DNA from: Collinsella aerofaciens
GTDB taxonomy: Bacteria > Actinomycetota > Coriobacteriia > Coriobacteriales > Coriobacteriaceae
Assembly (NCBI RefSeq): GCF_019131995.1
Contig: NZ_JAHONA010000014.1
Span: forward strand, 1 to 52,354
Reading direction: 5' to 3'
DNA length: 52,354 bases
The translations under genes were made by a program, and so were the position numbers. Shown piece after piece: positions 44,622 to 52,354 of the stretch; positions within the stretch are counted from its first letter, which is position 1, and each line of letters opens with the position of its first letter. Below the pieces are notes generated by a model, which was not told the DNA's origin, searched no databases, and worked only from the letters and a program-made list of their open reading frames with translations.

Positions 44622-44792
44622 ATGTTCAATGCTGTCGTGCATGCTTTACTTGCCCTCGCGCCCGAGCTCGATGCTGCAAAGGTCGAGGACGTCCCCATGA
44701 GCCTGAAGGCTTGGATTGACGGTTCGCAGGGTAACCTCAGGAGGGAGTCCGTGGGCGCCAAGTGCATGGTGCGTCACTTCTTTGCAAATTAG
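44622..44792 (+). CDS. Small ORF between argG and argH
   Basis: A 56-codon ORF with ATG 44622 and GAGGAG (44608-44613) 8 bases upstream. The start is hydrophobic (MFNAVVHALLALAPELDAAK), followed by a polar helix and ending MVRHFFAN. It has two adjacent Arg codons but is not Arg-rich. It stops 118 bases before argH. Codon use matches the neighbours. I do not recognise it; a small protein and a leader ORF are both possible. Confidence 0.5.
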   Translation: MFNAVVHALLALAPELDAAKVEDVPMSLKAWIDGSQGNLRRESVGAKCMVRHFFAN

Positions 44793-44817
44793 CTACATGG
44801 TCCCGCACGCAGTGGGG

Positions 44818-44866
44818 AATGTGCAAAACTAGCTGTTGGTAAATCGCTTTAGCGACAGGGCACATT
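44818..44866 (+). promoter_or_regulatory. Hairpin leader before argH
   Basis: AATGTGC (44818-44824) and GCACATT (44860-44866) enclose a smaller TCGC-TTTA-GCGA hairpin (44844-44855). It lies 44 bases before the argH start. Just upstream, AATTAGCTAC (44787-44796) repeats exactly a 10-mer found before argG (43131-43140). Confidence 0.35.
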
Positions 44867-44910
44867 GCTTTGGGCGCTTGTTTCGGTATTTGGAGAAAGG
44901 AGACGGTTCC

Positions 44911-46341
44911 ATGGCTCTTTGGGGCGGTCGTTTTGAGGCGGGCGTGGCCGAGGTCACGCAGGAGTTTGGTGCGTCGTTGCCGGTCGACAAGCATCTCTAT
45001 AAGCAGGATATCGCCGGCTCTAAGGCACATGCCAAGATGCTGGCCGCCCAGGGCATCATCAGTGCCGAGGACGAGCAGGCGATCGCCGAGGGCCTGACCG
45101 GAATCGAACAGGATATCGATGCCGGCAACTTTACCTTCGATATCAACGACGAGGACATCCATATGTCCATCGAGAGCGAGCTGACGCGTCGCATCGGCGA
45201 GGCCGGTAAGCGCTTGCATACTGGACGTTCGCGCAACGACCAGGTGGCGACCGACACGCGCCTGGGCGTCAAGGCACTGGCCAAGGAGCTCATGGAGGCC
45301 AATCTTGAGCTGCGCCATGTGCTGGTGGATGCGGCTAAGAAGTACGACAAGGTGATTCTGCCGGGTTACACGCATATGCAGCACGCTCAGCCCGTGCTGC
45401 TGTCGCATCATCTGCTGGCATATTCCTGGATGTTCGCGCGTGACTTTACGCGCCTGAAGGCCGCCTTTGATGCCGCCGACAACTGCCCGCTGGGCGCTGC
45501 CGCGCTTGCTGGTACGAGCTATCCGCTCGATCGCCAGATGACGGCTGCCGAACTTGGCTTTGCGGGCGTGATTCCTAACTCACTCGATGCTGTTTCCGAC
45601 CGTGATTTCCTGCTCGATCTGCATTACGCCGGATCCGTCATGGCGATGCACCTGTCGCGTCTTTCCGAGGAGATCGTGCTGTGGTCGAGCTCCGAATTTG
45701 GCTTTATCACGCTTTCCGACTCGTACTCCACCGGCTCGTCCATCATGCCGCAGAAGAAGAACCCCGACTTTGCCGAGCTTATCCGCGGCAAGAGCGGTCG
45801 CGTGTACGGCAACCTGGTGCAGCTGCTGGTAACCATGAAGGGCCTGCCGCTTGCTTATAACAAGGACTTGCAGGAGGACAAGGAGGGCGTGCTCGATACC
45901 GCCCATACGCTCATGCAGTGCCTGTCGGTTATGGCCGGTATGATTTCGACTTGGACCGTCAACGAGGATGCCATGGCGCGCGAGTGCGGCGTGGGTCACC
46001 TTGCCGCCACCGATGTTGCCGATTACCTGGCTAAGCGTGGTCTGCCGTTCCGCGAGGCACATGCCGTGGTGGGCCATCTGGTCCTGATGTGCGAGAAGCG
46101 CGGCTGCAATCTTGAGGACCTGCCGTTTGAGGTGTTCCAGGAGGCAAGCCCGCTCTTTGAGCGCGACATTACCGAGGCGCTCGACATCCCGTCGATTGTC
46201 GCTGCGCGCACGACCGAGGGCGGCACCGCCCCTGCCGCCGTTGCCGTGCAGCTGCAGCGTGCCGAGGCGCAGCTCGTGGTCGACGAAGGTGTGTTTGGAT
46301 CGCTAACCAAGGTCGTCGAGATGGGTCACGGGGCAAAGTAG
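44911..46341 (+). CDS. argH: Argininosuccinate lyase
   Basis: Splits argininosuccinate into arginine and fumarate, the last arginine step. The 476-residue protein starts LWGGRFEAGVAEVTQEF. It has HTGRSRNDQVATDTRL, PGYTHMQHAQPVLLSHH (catalytic His) and the fumarase/aspartase superfamily signature GSSIMPQKKNPDFAELIRG (catalytic Ser). ATG 44911 follows AAAGGAG. It probably shares arginine-linked control with argG, given the structured leaders before both. Confidence 0.97.
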   Translation: MALWGGRFEAGVAEVTQEFGASLPVDKHLYKQDIAGSKAHAKMLAAQGIISAEDEQAIAEGLTGIEQDIDAGNFTFDINDEDIHMSIESELTRRIGEAGKRLHTGRSRNDQVATDTRLGVKALAKELMEANLELRHVLVDAAKKYDKVILPGYTHMQHAQPVLLSHHLLAYSWMFARDFTRLKAAFDAADNCPLGAAALAGTSYPLDRQMTAAELGFAGVIPNSLDAVSDRDFLLDLHYAGSVMAMHLSRLSEEIVLWSSSEFGFITLSDSYSTGSSIMPQKKNPDFAELIRGKSGRVYGNLVQLLVTMKGLPLAYNKDLQEDKEGVLDTAHTLMQCLSVMAGMISTWTVNEDAMARECGVGHLAATDVADYLAKRGLPFREAHAVVGHLVLMCEKRGCNLEDLPFEVFQEASPLFERDITEALDIPSIVAARTTEGGTAPAAVAVQLQRAEAQLVVDEGVFGSLTKVVEMGHGAK

Positions 46342-46391
46342 AGGTTTGGCTGAAGACGTATTGTCCATTTATTGATAAATCGTTTTCGCTT

Positions 46392-46425
46392 TACGGGCGC
46401 CTGCTGATGTGGGAGCCCGTATTTT
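46392..46425 (+). terminator. Terminator after argH
   Basis: TACGGGC (46392-46398) and GCCCGTA (46415-46421) form a 7-base stem followed by TTTTG, 50 bases after argH. Confidence 0.7.
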
Positions 46426-46626
46426 GTTGCTATGGGGGAAGGGCTTGTCGAGAACTTCTGTAGGACCTTTGGGCAGGTTGTGAAGGGGATACGTTCGCGG
46501 GCGGCAACCGACCGCCTGCTCTGTTCGGCGCGGTTGATGGGCGGTCGGATGGTACTCTAATCGGGCTTCGAAACAGAAGTGACACATATGGAGCGCTTTA
46601 ATAAATTGCAACGTTTCAATAAACAG
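46426..46626. other. Noncoding stretch between argH and ndk
   Basis: No convincing gene. It contains a 9-base perfect dyad, CCGACCGCC (46508-46516) with GGCGGTCGG (46540-46548), around a 23-base loop, of unknown meaning. The rest before the ndk promoter is AT-rich. Confidence 0.4.
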
Positions 46627-46633
46627 CTTTTTG

Positions 46634-46662
46634 TTTAACTGCAGCTAAAACTCTGTTACGAT
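46634..46662 (+). promoter_or_regulatory. ndk promoter
   Basis: TTTAAC (46634-46639) and TACGAT (46657-46662) are 17 bases apart, 65 bases before the ndk start, in an otherwise AT-rich gap. Confidence 0.6.
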
Positions 46663-46726
46663 GCAGTCCAGGCGGGTGCCGGAATGGGACTTGGGCACGC
46701 GCGAACCTACTTGAAAGGCTACTTTT

Positions 46727-47131
46727 ATGGCTATCGAGAAGACCTTCATCATGATTAAGCCCGACGCCGTGCGCGACCGCAAGATCGGCGAGATCGTTGC
46801 TCGCATTGAGCGCAGCGGCCTTGTCATCGAGCGCATGGAGATGACCACGCTCGAGCGCGCTACCGTCGAGGAGCACTACGCCCATCTGGCCGACAAGCCC
46901 TTCTTTGGCGGTCTCTGCGACTTTATGACGAGCGGTCCGGTCGTCAAGATGGTCGTTTCCGGTCTCTCCGCTGTTGCTAAGATGCGCACCCTCATGGGCG
47001 CTACTAATCCGCTTGACGCTGCTCCTGGTACCATCCGCGGCGACTTTGCCGTCGATGTCAACGCCAACGTGATCCACGGCTCCGACTGCCTGGAGAACGC
47101 CGAGATTGAGATCAAGCGCTTCTTTGGCTAA
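46727..47131 (+). CDS. ndk: Nucleoside diphosphate kinase
   Basis: Transfers phosphate between nucleoside tri- and diphosphates through a phospho-His. The 134-residue protein shows EKTFIMIKPDAVRDRKIGEI, the phosphorylation loop after PLDAAPGTIRGDFAVD, and NVIHGSDCLENAEIEIKRFF with the active His in the IHGSD motif. ATG 46727 follows GAAAGG. Monocistronic, with its own promoter and terminator. Confidence 0.97.
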   Translation: MAIEKTFIMIKPDAVRDRKIGEIVARIERSGLVIERMEMTTLERATVEEHYAHLADKPFFGGLCDFMTSGPVVKMVVSGLSAVAKMRTLMGATNPLDAAPGTIRGDFAVDVNANVIHGSDCLENAEIEIKRFFG

Positions 47132-47169
47132 ACCAGCTTTGACTCCTTAATGCTGTTAGCGTGTGGCTT

Positions 47170-47204
47170 GGGCGCCGCGGAACTCCATCCGCGGCGCCCT
47201 TTTA
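47170..47204 (+). terminator. Terminator after ndk
   Basis: GGGCGCCGCGGA and TCCGCGGCGCCC are perfect 12-base arms with a 6-base loop, followed by TTTTATT. Confidence 0.9.
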
Positions 47205-47220
47205 TTCCAAAATCTATGAA

Positions 47221-47255
47221 GGGGCCCGCTCGGTCATGAGTTCCGAGCGGGCCCC
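47221..47255 (-). terminator. Terminator after rpiB
   Basis: GGGGCCCGCTCGG (47221-47233) and CCGAGCGGGCCCC (47243-47255) form a perfect 13-base stem. On the minus strand it is followed by TTCATAGATTTT and lies 27 bases past the rpiB stop. Confidence 0.8.
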
Positions 47256-47282
47256 TGCTGTTAGCTTGTGGCACTGAGTGGT

Positions 47283-47750
47283 TTAGGCCTCGTCGACGAC
47301 CTTGAGGCCGCGCGTGTGATCGATCTCGTTGAGGAGGTTAACGCGACGCTCGTGACGGCCGCCCTCAAACTCGGCGTCGAGCCACTCGTCGACGATCATC
47401 TTAGCGAGCTCGGAGCCCACGACACGGGCACCAAAGGCGAGCACGTTGGTGTTGTTGTGCATGCGGGAGAGCTTGGCGCTGAAGGGCTCGGAGCACACGA
47501 CGGCGCGTACGCCCTCGACCTTGTTGGCAGCCAGGCTAATCCCGACACCGGTGCCACAGATGAGGATGCCCAGGTCGACGTCGCCGTTGGCAACGGCCTT
47601 ACCCACCTTGTAGCCGGCGATGGGGTAGTCAAAGCTCTCGGAGGTGTCGGTGCCAAAGTTCACGACCTCGCAGCCGCGCTCCTTCAGGTGCTCGGAGATG
47701 ATGTTCTTGAGCTCGACGGCGGCGTGGTCGTTGCCGATACCAATCTTCAT
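47283..47750 (-). CDS. rpiB: Ribose-5-phosphate isomerase B
   Basis: Interconverts ribulose- and ribose-5-phosphate in the pentose phosphate pathway. RpiB/LacAB fold, 155 residues: KIGIGNDHAAVELKNII, GTDTSESFDYP, LGILICGTGVGISLAANKVEGVRAVVC (active-site Cys in ICGTG) and HNNTNVLAFGARVVG. Start 47750 has GAGAGGAA upstream. The related sugar isomerases LacA/LacB are possible but usually come as a pair. Confidence 0.94.
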   Translation of the reverse strand: MKIGIGNDHAAVELKNIISEHLKERGCEVVNFGTDTSESFDYPIAGYKVGKAVANGDVDLGILICGTGVGISLAANKVEGVRAVVCSEPFSAKLSRMHNNTNVLAFGARVVGSELAKMIVDEWLDAEFEGGRHERRVNLLNEIDHTRGLKVVDEA

Positions 47751-48021
47751 GAGTGGTTCCTCTCTGGTCTGTGCGGCGCAAATGCTAAAGGTTTTACCGC
47801 GTTCGACTGCATGATAGCGCGACTTTTGCGTAAACGCTCGGGCGTTTTTTGGTCAAACGCTTTAGCATGCAACAAGACCGGCTTCTCATGAATGAATGCT
47901 GTCAGTTTGTGCTTGAGCGCCGTCCGCCGGAACCATGGTTGCAGTTTTTGATGCATTGTTATCAAATAAAGGAGCTAACTATTTTTGAGAGCCAAGCCCG
48001 TTATGCAAGCAGGAGATACCT

Positions 48022-49344
48022 ATGCCTACCGATTCCCTTCGTGATGCCGCGTTTTGTGATGTTTTGAACCGCGAACTTGTCTGCGCGCTCGGCTGCACCG
48101 AGCCCATTGCCGTTGCCTATGCGGCGGCACTCGCGAGTCAGACGCTCGGTTGCGAACCCGAGCATATGGACATTGCCTGTTCGGGCAACATTATCAAGAA
48201 CGTGAAGAGCGTGACCGTGCCCAATTCGGGCGGCATGCATGGTATTGAAGCCGCGGCCGTGCTGGGTGCCGTGGGCGGCGACGCCAAGAGCGCGCTCGAG
48301 GTGCTCGAGAGCGTCGATGACGCGGACCGCGCCCGCGTGGCCGAGCTGCTTGCCGATGCGGACTACTGCGATGTGTCGCTTGTCGAGGGTGTGCCCAACC
48401 TCTACATCAAGGTGACTGCGACGGCCGGGGGCCATACCGCGGTCGTCGAGATTACCGATCACCACACTAATGTCACGTGCCATACGCTCGACGGTATTCC
48501 GGTATGCGGTAAGTCGGCGGGGGAGTGCGCCGCCTGCGCCGAGCGCGTGGTGGCCGAGCGTGCGGCAGATAACGCCGACACGCCCATGTCGATCGAGACC
48601 ATCATCGACTTTATCGAGGACGGTGACATTGAGGACGCCCGCGCTGCCGTTGAGCGTCAGATTGAGCTGAATGGCGCGATCAGTGCTGAGGGCCTCGCGC
48701 ACGCTTGGGGCGCCGAGGTGGGCCGTACGCTGCTGGGTGCTCGTGCCGATGACGTCGCCTGCCGCGCCCGTGCCCGTGCGGCCGCCGGGTCCGACGCCCG
48801 CATGAACGGTTGCGCGCTGCCGGTCGCCATTGTGTGCGGCTCGGGCAATCAGGGCATTACCTGCGCATTGCCCGTCATGGAGTATGCCGAGTACCTGCGT
48901 TGCGACCACGAGCGCCTGGTGCGCGCCGTGATGCTGTCCGATCTTATCGCCGTGCATATCAAGAGCTATATTGGTGCGCTCTCGGCGTTTTGCGGTGCTA
49001 TTTGCGCTGCGTGCGGCGCCGGCGCTGCGATTACCTGGCTGTGCGGTGGCACGCGCGAACAGATTGGCGCGACGGTCTCGAATACGCTTGGCAACGTGGG
49101 CGGCATCGTGTGCGACGGCGCCAAGGCGAGCTGTGCCGCCAAGATCTCGGCTGCCGTCGATGCGGCGATTCTGGGCCACGATATGGCCATGCAAGGCCGC
49201 GGCTTCCGCGCCGGCGAGGGCCTGATCCAGGATACGGTGGAAGAGACGATCGCCAGCATGGGCTATGTGGGCCGCGTTGGCATGAAGGATACCGACGTCG
49301 AGATCCTCAACATCATGATCGGCAAGACCATCGTCGACTGCTAG
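48022..49344 (+). CDS. L-cysteine desulfidase / UPF0597 (CyuA/YhaM) family protein
   Basis: Iron-sulfur enzyme family that breaks L-cysteine into pyruvate, ammonia and sulfide, supporting cysteine tolerance or use in anaerobes. The 440-residue protein carries CALGCTEPIAVAYAAALA near the start (Cys25), CSGNIIKNVKSVTVPN, VCGSGNQGITCALPV, FCGAICAACGAGAAI and GGIVCDGAKASCAAKISAAV. The C-terminal Cys are the likely cluster ligands. ATG 48022 follows AGGAGATACC. An AAAGGAG at about 47972 with a short downstream ORF could be a leader but is weak. Serine-dehydratase-like proteins are the nearest alternative. Confidence 0.88.
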   Translation: MPTDSLRDAAFCDVLNRELVCALGCTEPIAVAYAAALASQTLGCEPEHMDIACSGNIIKNVKSVTVPNSGGMHGIEAAAVLGAVGGDAKSALEVLESVDDADRARVAELLADADYCDVSLVEGVPNLYIKVTATAGGHTAVVEITDHHTNVTCHTLDGIPVCGKSAGECAACAERVVAERAADNADTPMSIETIIDFIEDGDIEDARAAVERQIELNGAISAEGLAHAWGAEVGRTLLGARADDVACRARARAAAGSDARMNGCALPVAIVCGSGNQGITCALPVMEYAEYLRCDHERLVRAVMLSDLIAVHIKSYIGALSAFCGAICAACGAGAAITWLCGGTREQIGATVSNTLGNVGGIVCDGAKASCAAKISAAVDAAILGHDMAMQGRGFRAGEGLIQDTVEETIASMGYVGRVGMKDTDVEILNIMIGKTIVDC

Positions 49345-49420
49345 GGGCTCTGGGGCACTGCATCTTGTTGTTGAAACTATCGCGCTTGTGGCTGTAAAGC
49401 ACCTGTCTGCATTGCGGACA

Positions 49421-49860
49421 GCGAGGATCTCGCGGTATGTCACCAGGTCGTTCTCGCGCTTGATGCGCTCGAGGACGGTCGCGACAACAAGCGCCGCTAT
49501 CGCCGGCAGGAACGCCGCAGCCGCGGCGACGCCGGCGCCCCAGGTGCCCTCCATCCAGTTAAACGCCGGCGACAGTATCAGTGCGAACGCCACCGCCAGC
49601 AACGCGAGCATCAGCACGGCCAGCCATAGCATCCGCGTTCCCATGCGCTTGCGATCTCTTTCGACTGCCTCTTCCATAACGGTCACGTCTCCCTTCACGA
49701 GCGTGTCTATGGAGGTGTCGAATAGGATGCTCAGCATGAGCAGACTCTGGACGTCCGGATACGTCTTGTCCCGCTCCCAGTTCGAGATCGTCTGACGCGA
49801 CACGTAGAGTTTCTCGGCGAGCTGTTCTTGGGAGAGCCCCATCGCCTCGCGCCTCGTCTT
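49421..49860 (-). pseudogene. 3'-truncated duplicate of the window-end XRE regulator gene
   Basis: These 440 bases match 51915-52354 without difference as far as read. On the minus strand they encode the same HTH and first two membrane segments, from MGLSQEQLAEKLYVSRQ to VTYREILA. The copy then loses the true C-terminus and runs antisense into cyuA. Its 5' side abuts an XRE fragment (49861-50035) in a different reading frame. It is a nonfunctional copy, a partial duplication or an assembly effect. Confidence 0.8.
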
Positions 49861-50035
49861 TGCTCACCGGCACGTCGAGCGTCTCACCGAGGGCGACGAG
49901 TATCTCCGCGTCGGGCACCGAGAGCCCGCGTTCCCATTTGGAAACCGTCTGCCTCACCACGTTCAGCTTGAGCGCGAGCTCCTCCTGCGATAGCCCTTTC
50001 GATTTCCTGAGGGCCTGGATGTTCTCGTTCAGCAT
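49861..50035 (-). pseudogene. 5' fragment of an XRE-family regulator
   Basis: Starts with ATG at 50035 (AAAGGA upstream) and encodes about 58 residues of a good HTH: NENIQALRKSKGLSQEELAL, then RQTVSKWERGLSVPDAEIL and ALGETLDVPVS. At 49861 it runs into the duplicated block out of frame. Without a C-terminal part it is probably a gene remnant, although a short HTH-only protein continuing into the block (181 codons) could be made. Confidence 0.7.
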
Positions 50036-50385
50036 GGCGGATCCTTTCTCTCGCCCGGTTCCTACGTTACCGCAATGCTGCCCGCAGATGGCCCGTTGCC
50101 GCAAGCAACGGGTCGTAACATCGGCGGGGACCGTTTGAGTTCACAGGTGATGCAAGCTCCTAATAATTTGACGTCCATTCAATCTACCTGCGGTTTGCAA
50201 CCATAGGGTGCCTGCAGGTTGCGTAAAATGAAGCCTCAAGTTGGTGGTTTCCGCCATGTGGCTACCGTAGTGTGTAAGTCGCCGGCAGGAAAGCACCGAA
50301 CGCTGGGATGCCGCGCCCGCGCCGTCGCCGTGAGCCAAGATCACGACGCCCGCGTGCCCGCTTCCAGCCAACGAGAGGACCTACT
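50036..50385. promoter_or_regulatory. Divergent intergenic region between two XRE genes
   Basis: About 350 bases with no gene. It holds ACCTGC/GCAGGT arms (50179-50184 and 50211-50216) and an inner GGTTTGCAACC dyad near 50186-50196, plus a TAAAAT hexamer just after. Such dyads between divergent regulators are typical operator positions; the binding protein is unknown. Confidence 0.35.
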
Positions 50386-51519
50386 ATGAGCTTCCGTACC
50401 AACCTTCAGTATCTGCGCGCCGAGCGCCATATGACCCAGGAGCAACTCGCCATGCTGCTTGGGGTATCCCGCCAGTCCGTCACCAAGTGGGAGGCCGAGA
50501 AGTCCTACCCGGAGATGGATAAGCTCATCAAAATGTGCCAGATTTTCGAGTGCTCGCTCGATGACCTGGTGCAGGGTGACGTGTCGCGCCGCGCGGCCGT
50601 GAGCCAGAGCGCCGCGGATGGCGTGCAAAACGATGGGAACGCCGTCGTCCGCGTCGAGGCTCCGCACGGGCGGAACTCGTTGTCCGACATCGGATCCGCC
50701 TTTGTGCCCGCGATCCCCGTCGGTCCCAACACGGATGTATGCGGCTATGACGAGCACATGGTCGCATTTGCCCGCAAGGTCGCACTCGGTGTGGCGCTCA
50801 TCATCCTGGGGGTCGCCGCCGCGGTCTTCACCGATGAGGTCCTGCACTCAGACGGAATCGTCCTCATGGCGTTGTTCGCGCTCGTTGCCGCTGGCTTGGG
50901 ATTCCTTATTCCATCCGGCATGGAGCACGCGGCTTTTGTGGAAGCCCATCCGTATGTTGCGGACTTTTACACCGCAGAGCAAAAGGCGGCAGAGCGTCGT
51001 CGTGCTTCGATCGCGATCGTTTCGGGTATCGCGATCATCCTTCTTGGCATCGCCGTATCGGCGCTGTTTGAGGTGGAGGCGAACGTCCAGGTATATGGCG
51101 ACACGCTGATGATGGTCCTGGTCGCCGTCGGTGTTGGGGTGATTGTCCACTGGGGCATGCTGTGGGGCCGCATGGATGTCGCGGAGTACAACAAGGAGTG
51201 GCTCGAGACGGTCGAATTGAGTGCGGAGGAGCTGTCGCAGCTGGATCCCCAGAGCCGCGAGGCGTATCTGCGCGCGTGCAATCCCAAGTATCGCCGTACA
51301 GCGGCGCGCAAGAAGAGGGCTTGCGTCGTGATCATGCTCGCCTCCACCATCATCGCGCTCATCTGGCTGTTCGTCGGTGCTGCCATGGATGCGTCCGAGG
51401 GGATCGGCGGCCTGTTCTGGCTCCCGTGGGTCGTCGGTAGCTTGGGCTCCGCTATCGCCCTTATCGTTATCGACGATGACGATGAGAATGATGCGGCTGC
51501 ATGCGGCGATAGGGAGTAG
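50386..51519 (+). CDS. XRE-family regulator with membrane segments
   Basis: A 377-residue one-component regulator. N-terminal HTH (about 1-62): TNLQYLRAERHMTQEQLAML, SRQSVTKWEAEKSYPEMDKL, SLDDLVQGD. After a linker it has about six membrane segments, including VALGVALIILGVAAAVFT, IALLFALVAAGLG-like stretches, AIVSGIAIILLGIAVSALF and a final ACVVIMLASTIIALIWLFVG with VVGSLGSAIALIVI. The C-terminus is acidic. It probably senses a membrane signal and binds DNA while anchored. ATG 50386 follows GAGAGGA. No target is evident. Confidence 0.8.
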   Translation: MSFRTNLQYLRAERHMTQEQLAMLLGVSRQSVTKWEAEKSYPEMDKLIKMCQIFECSLDDLVQGDVSRRAAVSQSAADGVQNDGNAVVRVEAPHGRNSLSDIGSAFVPAIPVGPNTDVCGYDEHMVAFARKVALGVALIILGVAAAVFTDEVLHSDGIVLMALFALVAAGLGFLIPSGMEHAAFVEAHPYVADFYTAEQKAAERRRASIAIVSGIAIILLGIAVSALFEVEANVQVYGDTLMMVLVAVGVGVIVHWGMLWGRMDVAEYNKEWLETVELSAEELSQLDPQSREAYLRACNPKYRRTAARKKRACVVIMLASTIIALIWLFVGAAMDASEGIGGLFWLPWVVGSLGSAIALIVIDDDDENDAAACGDRE

Positions 51520-51548
51520 AGGCGTTCGAAGACATCCGTCTGAATGAA

Positions 51549-51585
51549 GCGGGCGGCCTCGGGTGTTCCGGGGCCGCCCGCATTT
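51549..51585 (+). terminator. Terminator after the membrane XRE gene
   Basis: GCGGGCGGCC (51549-51558) and GGCCGCCCGC (51572-51581) are perfect 10-base arms, followed by ATTTTG. Confidence 0.8.
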
Positions 51586-51673
51586 TGCTGGGCGCTGCTG
51601 TATTGCCGGCGTGGAGCGGGCCTCAAGCTAGTGCTTGCCGTCAATTTGAAGTCTTCGGCTGCGAGCACCTTCG

Positions 51674-51738
51674 AGTCCGCATCACGAGCGCAACGCTGGC
51701 GCCCAAAGCGCTGATTCTTGACGCGCGTGATGCGGACT
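51674..51738. terminator. Inverted repeat downstream of the window-end XRE gene
   Basis: AGTCCGCATCACG (51674-51686) and CGTGATGCGGACT (51726-51738) are perfect 13-base arms around a 39-base loop that contains an AGCGC/GCGCT pair. It lies just past the stop of the minus-strand regulator and may end its transcript. Confidence 0.5.
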
Positions 51739-51754
51739 TCGGCAGATGCTGCCT

Positions 51755-52354
51755 CTAGTTCAGCAGCCCCCACACGGCAAAGCCGAGTGCTCCGCCGATG
51801 GCGGCTGCGGCGAAGAAGGTCAGCAAGTCGTACGCCAGTCGGTGCTTCGTCGGCCACGCGCGGCGGGGGAGTGCCCGCGGATCGCGCTCGATGTCCGCCT
51901 CGCCGTTCATGAAGGCGAGGATCTCGCGGTATGTCACCAGGTCGTTCTCGCGCTTGATGCGCTCGAGGACGGTCGCGACAACAAGCGCCGCTATCGCCGG
52001 CAGGAACGCCGCAGCCGCGGCGACGCCGGCGCCCCAGGTGCCCTCCATCCAGTTAAACGCCGGCGACAGTATCAGTGCGAACGCCACCGCCAGCAACGCG
52101 AGCATCAGCACGGCCAGCCATAGCATCCGCGTTCCCATGCGCTTGCGATCTCTTTCGACTGCCTCTTCCATAACGGTCACGTCTCCCTTCACGAGCGTGT
52201 CTATGGAGGTGTCGAATAGGATGCTCAGCATGAGCAGACTCTGGACGTCCGGATACGTCTTGTCCCGCTCCCAGTTCGAGATCGTCTGACGCGACACGTA
52301 GAGTTTCTCGGCGAGCTGTTCTTGGGAGAGCCCCATCGCCTCGCGCCTCGTCTT
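51755..52354 (-). CDS. XRE-family regulator with membrane segments, 5' end outside window
   Basis: Open to the window edge on the minus strand. The visible reading begins KTRREAMGLSQEQLAEKLYV, so the true start lies beyond 52354; the internal ATG at 52336 would cut into the HTH. Then RQTISNWERDKTYPDVQSLL and SILFDTSIDTLVKGDV (HTH end), and three membrane segments: WLAVLMLALLAVAFALILSP, GVAAAAAFLPAIAALVVATV and LLTFFAAAAIGGALGFAVWG. It ends FAVWGLLN. Same architecture as the regulator at 50386 but a different sequence. Most of it is duplicated at 49421-49860. Confidence 0.8.
   Translation of the reverse strand, partial: KTRREAMGLSQEQLAEKLYVSRQTISNWERDKTYPDVQSLLMLSILFDTSIDTLVKGDVTVMEEAVERDRKRMGTRMLWLAVLMLALLAVAFALILSPAFNWMEGTWGAGVAAAAAFLPAIAALVVATVLERIKRENDLVTYREILAFMNGEADIERDPRALPRRAWPTKHRLAYDLLTFFAAAAIGGALGFAVWGLLN
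51915..52354. repeat. Second copy of the 440-base duplication
   Basis: Direct repeat of 49421-49860 at an offset of 2,494 bases, with no difference seen by eye. The copy stops precisely at the last base of the window, suggesting the window ends at a repeat boundary (a contig end). Confidence 0.9.

Noticed and set aside
47849..48067. 72-codon ORF overlapping the start of the cysteine desulfidase gene, with two adjacent Cys codons
   Set aside because: No ribosome site at its start and it runs into the real gene out of frame. A cysteine-sensing leader would be attractive, but support is too weak.
48001..49842. A 613-codon open frame on the minus strand starting as an HTH protein
   Set aside because: Only its first ~140 codons are the duplicated XRE fragment; the rest is antisense to cyuA, whose own frame is clear. 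It is an artefact of the truncation.
49421..52354. Insertion sequence explaining the 440-base duplication
   Set aside because: No transposase, no terminal inverted repeats and no target-site duplication at the block edges.

Overview
The window looks like part of a chromosome from an anaerobic, GC-rich actinobacterium of the class Coriobacteriia, most likely Collinsella or a close relative. This is inferred from gene order, C-ending codon use and protein character, not from a database search. The division gene set is actinobacterial: ftsZ, sepF and divIVA are present and ftsA is absent.

Layout. 1-2780: a small basic ORF, pyrG (CTP synthase) and xerD (tyrosine recombinase). 2781-3242: a 460-base regulatory gap before the dcw cluster. 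It holds a perfect 24-base inverted repeat, a MerR-type dyad, a weak SOS-like box and TGGG repeats of the MraZ-box type. 3243-18731: dcw cluster mraZ-rsmH-ftsL-ftsI-murF-mraY-murD-ftsW-murG-murC-murB-ftsQ-ftsZ. It makes the lipid-linked peptidoglycan precursor and the septal machinery. murE and ftsA are missing from their usual places. 18820-26913: the region that normally reads pgeF-yggS-sepF-yggT-divIVA, but with a complete phosphate uptake operon (pstS, a fused pstC-pstA, pstB, phoU) placed between pgeF and yggS. yggT appears to start at an ATC codon.

27024-37173: mixed genes. They include a nitroreductase, a PiT phosphate transporter with its DUF47 partner, a small conserved hypothetical, a BI-1/YccA membrane protein and a PARG-type macrodomain protein with an altered catalytic signature. 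An SGNH hydrolase, thiD, thiC with a clear TPP riboswitch, an anchored hypothetical protein and yaaA follow. 37189-42607: M18 aminopeptidase, polA and a Cof-type HAD phosphatase. 42608-46425: arginine biosynthesis argG and argH. A long leader precedes argG and contains a 24-codon arginine-rich ORF and a three-way-junction-like fold; a second small ORF lies between argG and argH. 46430-49344: ndk, rpiB and a cysteine desulfidase-family gene. 49421-52354: a cluster of XRE-type, partly membrane-anchored regulators. A 440-base block occurs here twice, and its second copy ends exactly at the last base of the window.

Points most worth a second look are the argG leader (a candidate arginine attenuator), the dyad shared upstream of mraZ and ftsZ, and the phosphate operon embedded in the division cluster with its PstC-PstA fusion. 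The long perfect inverted repeats in intergenic gaps and the duplicated regulator fragment also deserve checking. No tRNA, rRNA, CRISPR array or complete insertion sequence was seen.
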